Source: Acidobacteriota bacterium
Lineage (GTDB): Bacteria; Acidobacteriota; Vicinamibacteria; Vicinamibacterales; CAVVIG01
DNA length: 12,256 nucleotides
Assembly (NCBI GenBank): GCA_003222455.1
Contig: QHWF01000354.1
Span: forward strand, 1-12,256
Reading direction: 5' to 3'
The position numbers were made by a program, and so were the translations under genes. Below the pieces are notes generated by a model. It ran no database searches and was not told the origin of the DNA. It saw only the letters and a program-made list of their open reading frames with translations. Below are positions 7,307-12,256 of the stretch, piece by piece. Numbering within the stretch: the stretch's first letter is position 1; each line of letters starts with the position of its first letter.

Positions 7307-8260
7307 ATGAGAGCCATCGTGCTGGATTCGACGCTCCGCATGTGCGCGAGCTACCCGGATCCAGTACCGCACGACGGCGACGTGCTGGTGCGGGTCCTGT
7401 GCGCCGGCATCTGCGAAACCGACCTGCAGCTGATTCGCGGATACATGGCATTTCGCGGCGTGCTCGGCCACGAGTTCGTCGGCATTGCCGAGACGGGACC
7501 TTTTGCCGGCCGCCGCGTCGTGGGCGAGATCAACTGCAGTTGCGGAGCGTGTCCGACCTGCCGAAAGGGATTTCTCACCCATTGCCCGCACCGGACCACG
7601 CTCGGCATCGCCAATCGCGACGGGGCATTTGCGGACAGACTCATCCTGCCTCAGCGAAATCTGCACCTCGTTCCTGATTCGCTGCCAACCGACGTCGCGG
7701 TCTTCACCGAGCCAGTGGCGGCCGCGTTTCAGATACCCGCGCAAATCTCCGTCCATCGGGCCGATCGCATCATCGTTCTCGGTGACGGCCGCCTGGGGAA
7801 TTTGTGCGCTCAGGTGCTCGCACCACTCGCACACGACGTCCTGGTGATCGGGAAGCATGATGAAAAGCTCGCGCTCCTGAAATCGCTTGGCATTCGAACG
7901 GCGCGAGTGAACGTCGTCGAACCCGGGCACCAGGCAGATATCGTTGTGGACTGCACGGGATCGGAGACGGGCCTGCCCGCCGCGCTCGAGCTCGTCCGCC
8001 CGCGCGGCACGATTGTGTTGAAGACCACCGTGAGTGGGAGACAGACGCTGGCCTGGGCACTGTTCGTCATCGACGAGGTCACCCTGGTTGGCTCGAGATG
8101 CGGCCCGTTCGACGAGGCCCTCGCAGCGCTCGAGTCCGGCCGCATTGTCGTGCAGCCGCTCATTTCCGCGCGCTTCAGCCTGGATTGCGGTGTCGAAGCG
8201 ATCGAATGCGCCAGGACGCGCCCGGTCCTGAAGGTCCTGCTGGACGTCGGGAGCGCGTGA
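7307..8260 (+). CDS. Zinc-dependent medium-chain (MDR) alcohol/polyol dehydrogenase-like oxidoreductase
   Basis: A 317-residue NAD(P)-dependent dehydrogenase of the MDR superfamily, cytoplasmic. The N-terminal GroES-like domain carries the catalytic-zinc residues C36 (AGICETD), H55-E56 (LGHEFVG) and probably E135 (TEPVAAA). The structural-zinc motif is complete: C79, C82, C85 and C93 in CGACPTCRKGFLTHC. The Rossmann domain follows with GDGRLG (159-164) and VVDCTGSETG near 213-222. It is slightly shorter than the typical 340-350 residues. The start is fixed by MRAIVLD, the usual first strand; no Shine-Dalgarno site is visible, and the 43-C tract ends 27 bases upstream. It resembles the threonine/sorbitol dehydrogenase branch, but the substrate cannot be told. 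It stands alone, with repeats on both sides, so it is probably a single-gene unit. Confidence 0.88.
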   Translation: MRAIVLDSTLRMCASYPDPVPHDGDVLVRVLCAGICETDLQLIRGYMAFRGVLGHEFVGIAETGPFAGRRVVGEINCSCGACPTCRKGFLTHCPHRTTLGIANRDGAFADRLILPQRNLHLVPDSLPTDVAVFTEPVAAAFQIPAQISVHRADRIIVLGDGRLGNLCAQVLAPLAHDVLVIGKHDEKLALLKSLGIRTARVNVVEPGHQADIVVDCTGSETGLPAALELVRPRGTIVLKTTVSGRQTLAWALFVIDEVTLVGSRCGPFDEALAALESGRIVVQPLISARFSLDCGVEAIECARTRPVLKVLLDVGSA

Positions 8261-8295
8261 TATTGCGTTCGGTAGAGCAGCGAATGTCCACGATT

Positions 8296-8364
8296 GAACG
8301 CAGAGGCCGCAAAGGACGCAAAGAAAGAATGTATTCCTTAGCGGCCTTCGCGGCCTTTGCGTTC
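8296..8364. repeat. Hairpin repeat with GAACGCA...GGCCGC arms
   Basis: The left arm GAACGCAGAGGCCGCAAAGG (8296-8315) and the right arm, whose complement reads GAACGCAAAGGCCGCGAAGG, match at most positions. The two arms face each other across an A-rich loop, giving a stem of about 25 bp with a few mismatches. It lies 35 bases after the dehydrogenase stop and could form its terminator hairpin. It looks like one member of a dispersed family with 9-base internal periodicity. Confidence 0.75.
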
Positions 8365-8419
8365 CAGGTCCGCATCATCAGTCGGACACGCTCCTGGCCA
8401 CGACAATCACAGCGGAACC

Positions 8420-8478
8420 CGCAGAGAAAACCGGTTCTGTTCTGCGAGTTCTGCGATTTCTGCGTTGAATGTCGTGTC
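8420..8478 (+). repeat. TTCTGCG palindromic repeat, copy 1
   Basis: The 59 bases beginning CGCAGAGAAAACCGGTTC and ending TTGAATGTCGTGTC match the reverse complement of 11426-11484 with only about five mismatches by eye. The centre is AAAACCGGTT, flanked by TTCTGCG blocks spaced nine bases apart. The left arm is eroded in this copy, the right arm is well kept. It sits 115 bases upstream of the hydroxylase operon, in a gene-free gap of 333 bases; apart from this and the hairpin before it I see nothing else in that gap. Confidence 0.85.
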
Positions 8479-8593
8479 GGGGGGCCGTGGTCGATTTGAC
8501 ATCGATGGCCGGCAGATGGCACAAGGTCTCGATCTCGCGGGAACTCGATCAGTTGATCGCGTCCCGTGGGACCTGAATCTTGGGAGATCCCTG

Positions 8594-9073
8594 ATGAGCA
8601 AGATGGCTTTGAAGGTGAACGGCGCCGTTCACACCGTGGACGTCGAGCCCTCGACACCGCTGCTATACATCCTGCGCAACGACCTCGGCCTGCACGGCCC
8701 GCACTTCGGCTGCGGTCTCGGCCAGTGCGGCGCGTGTGCGGTGATCATCCAGGGCGTCGCGACGCGCTCCTGCGTGACCCCGGTCTCGAGCGTGAAAGGC
8801 GAGATTACGACGCTCGAGGGGCTCGCGCCGCCCGGTAAGCTGCACCCGATCCAGCAGGCATGGATTGAGGAGCAGGCGCCGGCGTGCGGCTTCTGCCAGA
8901 ACGGGCAGATCATGACGGCGAAAGCGCTGCTCGATCGGAATCCGAATCCGACCGACGCGCAGATTCGCGAAGGCATGAACCGGACGCTGTGCCGCTGTAT
9001 GACTTACTACCGCATTCAAGCCGCGATCAAGCGCGCGGCGAAGATGATGGCGGGAAAGGAGGCTCGCGCATGA
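8594..9073 (+). CDS. [2Fe-2S] small subunit of a xanthine dehydrogenase-family molybdenum hydroxylase
   Basis: The 159-residue iron-sulfur subunit that passes electrons from the molybdenum site. The start ATG 8594 follows GGGAG with an 8-base gap; upstream codons in this frame have no homology-like character. The N-terminal ferredoxin-type domain carries the plant-type cluster Cys set C40, C45, C48 and C60 (GCGLGQCGAC ... RSC). The C-terminal four-helix domain carries the second set, C98, C101, C133 and C135 (CGFCQNGQ ... TLCRC). Length and layout match the small subunits of isoquinoline 1-oxidoreductase and nicotinate dehydrogenase. The stop overlaps the next start (ATGA 9070-9073), so the two subunits are translationally coupled. 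No FAD-binding subunit gene is present, as expected for this two-subunit type. Confidence 0.95.
   Translation: MSKMALKVNGAVHTVDVEPSTPLLYILRNDLGLHGPHFGCGLGQCGACAVIIQGVATRSCVTPVSSVKGEITTLEGLAPPGKLHPIQQAWIEEQAPACGFCQNGQIMTAKALLDRNPNPTDAQIREGMNRTLCRCMTYYRIQAAIKRAAKMMAGKEARA
9055..9062 (+). promoter_or_regulatory. Strong ribosome binding site deciding the large-subunit start
   Basis: GGAAAGGAGG lies inside the last codons of the small subunit, 7 bases before ATG 9070. It supports that start over the in-frame ATG at 8884, which would place a long stretch of out-of-frame small-subunit sequence at the N-terminus. Confidence 0.7.
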
Positions 9074-11394
9074 TCCCCGCCACCGGTCGCCGGGAGTTCC
9101 TCAAGACCTCGGGCATGCTCGTGGTCGGTCTGCACATCGCGGGAACACCGGGCGGCAACCCAATCGCCGCCCTGTTCGAGGCCGACGGTCCGTATCCCGA
9201 CCCCGACTTCAAGCAGCTCGATTCATGGATCGTGATCGGGGAGGACGATACCGCGACGTTCTACGTCGGCAAGACCGATTGTGGCCAGGGAACCGGGACC
9301 GCCTTCCGGCAGATGATGTCGGACGAGCTCGACATCGCATTCGACAAGACCGCGTGCGTGATGGGCCGCACCGACATCACGGTCGACCAGGGGGGGTCGG
9401 GCGGATCAGATGCGATTCAGGTGGACGGCTGGCCGATGCGCCGCGTGGCGGCCGAAGCGCGCCGAGTACTGCTCGACATGGCGTCGGCGAAGTTTGGCCT
9501 GCCGGTCGATCAGTTGACCGTCACTGATGGCGTCATCACGGCGAAGAGCGATCCGTCGAAAAAGATCACCTACGGCGAACTGATCGGCGGCAAGCGGTTC
9601 AACGTCACGCTGACCGGCCGAAATGTCGACGCGACCACCGGCACGGCAAGAGTGAAGGCAGTGCAGGATCTCAAAATGGTCGGGCAGTCGCCGAAACGAT
9701 ACGACATTCCCGCCAAGGTCGATGGGTCGCTGGAGTGGGCCGTGGACGTCAACCTGCCGGGCATGGTGCACGCCCGCAACGTGAAGCCGCCGGTGGCAGG
9801 CGCGAAGCTGCTCGGCGTCGACCAGTCGTCGGTACGCGGCATCCCCGGATTCATCAGAGTGGTGACGAAAGGCAACTACGTCGCGGTCGTGTGCGAGCGT
9901 GAAGAGCACGCCATCCGGGCCGCCCGCCAACTCAAGGTCAGCTGGCAGAAGCCGCCGGCGCCGCCGTTTCCGACATCGACAGACCTGTTCGACTACATGC
10001 GCGGCGCGACGCCGACATCGAGCACGAGGCCGGTCGTGGTCGGGAATGCCGAATCCGCCCTGGCGAACGCGGCAACCATCGTCGAAGCGAGCTATGAGGT
10101 GCCGTTCCAGGGGCACACGGCCATCGGTCCGGCCCATGCGACGGCGGATCCCTCGAACGAGCAGATGACGATCTATTCCAACGACATGAAGTCGTACGGC
10201 ATGCGCAACGGCATCGCGCAGTTTCTCCAGATGCCGCGCGATCGCGTGCGCGTGATCTGGCTGGACGGACCGCAAGGCTACGGGCGCACGGCGGCCGACG
10301 ATGCCGGGTTCGAGGCGGCTTTTCTGGCGAACGAGATCGGACGGCCGGTACGCCTGCAGTGGATGCGCGACGAGGAAACCGCGTGGGACACGAAAGGGCC
10401 GGCATACGCGGTGAAGATGCGCGGCGGGCTCGATGCGCAGGGAAATCTCGTGGCGCTCGACTACGAAGCGCGCGCGGCCGACTACAACCACGTCGGCTAC
10501 AACGAGCCCGACACCGTGCTGATCGCGCAGCTGATGGGCATGCGGCGCGCGACACCGGCCGGCGGCAGCGCGGCCACACCATCGGACATGTACGCAATCT
10601 CCAATCGGCGCATGGCGGGGCATATCGTGTCGCTCCCGCTCGTGTGGGAGACGCCGCTGCGTACCGGCAACCTGCGCGATCCGAATGGCCCGCAGTCCAC
10701 GTTCGCGGCCGAGTCTTTCATCGACGAGCTCGCCGCGGCTGCGAAAGCCGATCCGGTCCGATTCCGTCTGAAGCTGCTCACGGCCGGCACGGCGGATGAC
10801 GAGGGGTTCAGGCGCCAGCGCTCGATCGCCGTCGTCAACGCGGTCGCGGAGGCGTATGGGTGGGACGCGCGTCCGTCACCCAGGGCACGCGGCGCCGGCC
10901 GCATCCTCACCGGCCGCGGCATCGCCTACTCGTTCCGCGGGCAAACGATTGTCGCGGAGATCGCCGAGGTGGAGGTGAATCGCGAGACCGGCCACGTCTG
11001 GGTGAAACGGCTCGTCTGCGCGCACGACTGTGGTCTCGTGATCAATCCCGAGGCGCTGCGCCGCACCGTCGAGGGGGCGCTGATGCACGGACTCAGCCGC
11101 GCGCTGCACGAGGAAGTCGCTTTCGACGGCGAGAAGGTGACCAGCGTGGACTGGAACTCGAGCCCGACCCTGACGCACGCAGATACGCCGGAACGGATCG
11201 ACGTCGTGCTGGTGAATGGCGATCCGAATCCCAGACGTCCGGATCTGCCGCATTACGGCGCCGGGGAGGCCGCGTGCAAGCCGATGATCGCCGCGGTCGC
11301 GAATGCCATCTTCGACGCGACCGGCGTGAGGCTGCGGCGGGTCCCGTTCAGAGACGCGCGCGTGCTCACCGCGATCAAAGCCGCGGCGGGTTAG
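9070..11394 (+). CDS. Molybdopterin-binding large subunit of a xanthine dehydrogenase-family hydroxylase, Tat-exported
   Basis: The 774-residue catalytic subunit of a molybdenum hydroxylase that oxidises an aldehyde or N-heterocycle. It begins MIPATGRREFLKTSG: the twin arginines R7-R8 with FLK form a Tat signal followed by a hydrophobic stretch, so the complex is probably periplasmic, with the small subunit carried along. The first domain has DCGQGTGTAFRQMMSDELDI, and the large Mo-binding part follows. The catalytic Glu is E733 in YGAGEAACKP. The cofactor-contact loop usually written GGGFG reads DGPQGYGR here and is followed by TAADDAGFEAAFLANEIGRP, closer to nicotinate dehydrogenase-like members. 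There is no C-terminal cytochrome c domain and none is encoded next door, so the electron acceptor is not in view. Substrate unknown; family certain. Confidence 0.93.
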   Translation: MIPATGRREFLKTSGMLVVGLHIAGTPGGNPIAALFEADGPYPDPDFKQLDSWIVIGEDDTATFYVGKTDCGQGTGTAFRQMMSDELDIAFDKTACVMGRTDITVDQGGSGGSDAIQVDGWPMRRVAAEARRVLLDMASAKFGLPVDQLTVTDGVITAKSDPSKKITYGELIGGKRFNVTLTGRNVDATTGTARVKAVQDLKMVGQSPKRYDIPAKVDGSLEWAVDVNLPGMVHARNVKPPVAGAKLLGVDQSSVRGIPGFIRVVTKGNYVAVVCEREEHAIRAARQLKVSWQKPPAPPFPTSTDLFDYMRGATPTSSTRPVVVGNAESALANAATIVEASYEVPFQGHTAIGPAHATADPSNEQMTIYSNDMKSYGMRNGIAQFLQMPRDRVRVIWLDGPQGYGRTAADDAGFEAAFLANEIGRPVRLQWMRDEETAWDTKGPAYAVKMRGGLDAQGNLVALDYEARAADYNHVGYNEPDTVLIAQLMGMRRATPAGGSAATPSDMYAISNRRMAGHIVSLPLVWETPLRTGNLRDPNGPQSTFAAESFIDELAAAAKADPVRFRLKLLTAGTADDEGFRRQRSIAVVNAVAEAYGWDARPSPRARGAGRILTGRGIAYSFRGQTIVAEIAEVEVNRETGHVWVKRLVCAHDCGLVINPEALRRTVEGALMHGLSRALHEEVAFDGEKVTSVDWNSSPTLTHADTPERIDVVLVNGDPNPRRPDLPHYGAGEAACKPMIAAVANAIFDATGVRLRRVPFRDARVLTAIKAAAG

Positions 11395-11425
11395 AAGCGT
11401 GTCCGACTAACTGACGCCACCAGAC

Positions 11426-11505
11426 GACGCGACATTCAACGCAGAAACCGCCGAACTCGCAGAACAAAACCGGTTTTCTCTGCGGATTCTGCGAGTTCTG
11501 CGTTG
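11426..11505 (-). repeat. TTCTGCG palindromic repeat, copy 2
   Basis: A long imperfect palindrome: CAACGCAGAA at 11437 pairs with TTCTGCGTTG ending at 11505, around the centre AAAACCGGTTTT. Bases 11426-11484 match copy 1 (8420-8478) in reverse complement. TTCTGCG-type blocks recur every nine bases in both arms. It starts 31 bases after the large-subunit stop and may form its transcription terminator. Confidence 0.85.
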
Positions 11506-11545
11506 ATCGTCGTGGCTCGAAGTTCTGAGTTCTGCAAGGGCCGGT

Positions 11546-11568
11546 GGCGCCGCTTCACATGCGGCGCC
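11546..11568. other. GC-rich hairpin between hydroxylase operon and receptor gene
   Basis: GGCGCCGC (11546-11553) and GCGGCGCC (11561-11568) are perfect inverted 8-bp arms around the 7-base loop TTCACAT. The right arm also starts a second GGCGCCGCTTCA, so the motif is partly a direct repeat as well. There is no T-run after it, so a classical intrinsic terminator is not shown. The rest of the 278-base gap up to the receptor gene holds only the palindromic repeat, a weak promoter-like TTGACT-17-TACGCT (11575-11603) and the ribosome binding site. Confidence 0.6.
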
Positions 11569-11659
11569 GCTTCATTGACTCCTGCCTCGGTTCGCCTTAC
11601 GCTGCGCCCGTCATTCCGCCGGGTGACTCTAATATCCGTTCGGCTTCGCACTTGTTTGC

Positions 11660-11666
11660 AAGGAGG
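11660..11666 (+). promoter_or_regulatory. Strong ribosome binding site of the receptor gene
   Basis: AAGGAGG stands 6 bases before ATG 11673 and is a near-perfect Shine-Dalgarno match. It fixes the start of the receptor and places the signal peptide exactly at the N-terminus. Confidence 0.8.
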
Positions 11667-11672
11667 CCTCGG

Positions 11673-12256
11673 ATGACAAGCCGCAGCACCATCTTCATGA
11701 CGCTCGCCCTTTCCGCCTTCGCGCTCGTTCCGGCGACCGCGGATGCGCAGAGCGCCATTGCCGGCGTGGTCAGGGACACGACCGGCGCCATCCTGCCCGG
11801 CGTGACCGTCGAAGCCAGCAGTCCGGCGCTGATTGAAAAAACCCGCAGCGTGACGACCGATGGAGAGGGACAGTACAAGATCGTCGATCTGCGCCCGGGC
11901 CTCTACACCGTCGTGTTTTCACTCACTGGCTTCGGCACCATCAAACGCGACGCGATCGAGCTGCCATCGAACTTCACCGCCCAAATCAACGCCGATCTGA
12001 AGGTCGGCGAAATCGAGGAAGCCGTCACCGTCACCGGTGCGTCGCCGATCGTCGACGTCCAGAACGCCGTGCAACAGACCGTGCTGAACCGGCAACTGCT
12101 CGACGCCGTGCCGACCGGCCGCAGCGTGCCGGCGCTGGGCGTGTTGCTTCCAGGGGCGCGGCTGGCGTTGCCGGACGTCGGCGGCACGTCCGGCATGCAG
12201 AATCGCGACCTGACCGTGCACGGATCGGACGGCCGCGACACCACCTTCCAGGTCGA
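11673..12256 (+). CDS. TonB-dependent receptor with N-terminal carboxypeptidase-regulatory-like domain (3' end outside window)
   Basis: The frame is open from ATG 11673 to the right edge, 194 residues seen. Residues 1-26 are a signal peptide (MTSRSTIFMTLALSAFALVP, then ATADAQ). Residues 27 to about 110 form a CarboxypepD_reg-like beta-sandwich: IAGVVRDTTGAILPGVTVEA, TTDGEGQYKIVDLRPGLYTV and FSLTGFGTIKR. A linker with the EEAVTVTGASPIVDVQN signature follows, and LLDAVPTGRSVPALGVLLPG begins the plug domain. This layout is the standard oligosaccharide/peptide-type outer-membrane receptor that is highly expanded in Acidobacteriota. Such proteins run to about 900-1100 residues, so most of the plug and the whole barrel lie outside. 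The ligand is not known; the gene is a separate unit from the hydroxylase operon. Confidence 0.92.
   Translation, partial: MTSRSTIFMTLALSAFALVPATADAQSAIAGVVRDTTGAILPGVTVEASSPALIEKTRSVTTDGEGQYKIVDLRPGLYTVVFSLTGFGTIKRDAIELPSNFTAQINADLKVGEIEEAVTVTGASPIVDVQNAVQQTVLNRQLLDAVPTGRSVPALGVLLPGARLALPDVGGTSGMQNRDLTVHGSDGRDTTFQV

Noticed and set aside
8357..8593. N-terminal extension of the [2Fe-2S] subunit up to an upstream ATG
   Set aside because: The extra codons run through the palindromic repeat and have no ferredoxin-like pattern, while ATG 8594 has a good ribosome site and the usual family N-terminus.
9406..10623. Minus-strand open frame of 405 codons opposite the Mo subunit
   Set aside because: Arg/His-rich antisense shadow of a clearly conserved gene.
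8420..11505. Composite transposon bounded by inverted repeats
   Set aside because: No transposase is present, no target duplication is visible, and each repeat is itself palindromic, so opposite orientation carries little weight; kept only as a finding to test.

Overview
The window looks like a piece of a high-GC Acidobacteriota genome, most likely class Vicinamibacteria (inference). The pointers are a TonB-dependent receptor with an N-terminal carboxypeptidase-regulatory-like domain, secreted M14 and M20 peptidases, a PadR-plus-membrane-protein pair, a Tat-exported molybdenum hydroxylase, and many short dyad repeats, including GTCCGGTTTCAGCCGGAC and a TTCTGCG-rich palindrome. No rRNA, tRNA, CRISPR array or recognisable transposase was found.

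Layout. (1) 1-649 (+): C-terminal part of an AlgJ/AlgX-like SGNH-type protein, cut by the window edge. (2) 692-5317 (-): a secreted-peptidase pair. An M14 zinc carboxypeptidase (5317-2445) is followed by an M20 amidohydrolase (2322-692). Each is broken by what looks like one missing base in a G/C run (G5 at 3075-3079, CCC at 2263-2265); adding one base to each run gives intact proteins of 957 and 543 residues. The gap between them holds five 9-bp repeats and a fossil M20 C-terminus, the trace of a lost second M20 gene. (3) 5330-5695: no gene, only dyad repeats that run into the 3' end of the next gene. (4) 5696-7066 (-): a PadR regulator with an out-of-frame internal deletion, overlapping by ATGA a six-TM LptF/LptG-like protein that lacks room for the usual periplasmic jellyroll. 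A 15-bp perfect operator-like palindrome lies in the PadR promoter. (5) 7109-7279: ten 9-bp repeats and a run of 43 C, just upstream of (6) a zinc-dependent MDR dehydrogenase, 7307-8260 (+). (7) 8261-8593: two hairpin repeats. (8) 8594-11394 (+): a two-gene molybdenum hydroxylase ([2Fe-2S] subunit, then Tat-exported Mo subunit, ATGA overlap). Its flanks carry inverted 59-bp copies of one palindromic repeat. (9) 11673-12256 (+): start of a TonB-dependent receptor, cut by the right edge.

How the genes fit together. The two peptidases are probably co-transcribed and exported, suited to peptide or aminoacyl-conjugate scavenging. The hydroxylase pair is a self-contained periplasmic oxidase needing an external electron acceptor. 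PadR and the membrane protein form an autoregulated pair. The dehydrogenase, hydroxylase and receptor are separated by repeats and are probably independent transcription units. The most notable features are the M20 fossil, the 43-C tract with its minisatellite, the operator-in-promoter of the PadR pair, and the jellyroll-less LptF/G-like protein. Three broken reading frames in 12 kb make assembly accuracy a real question.
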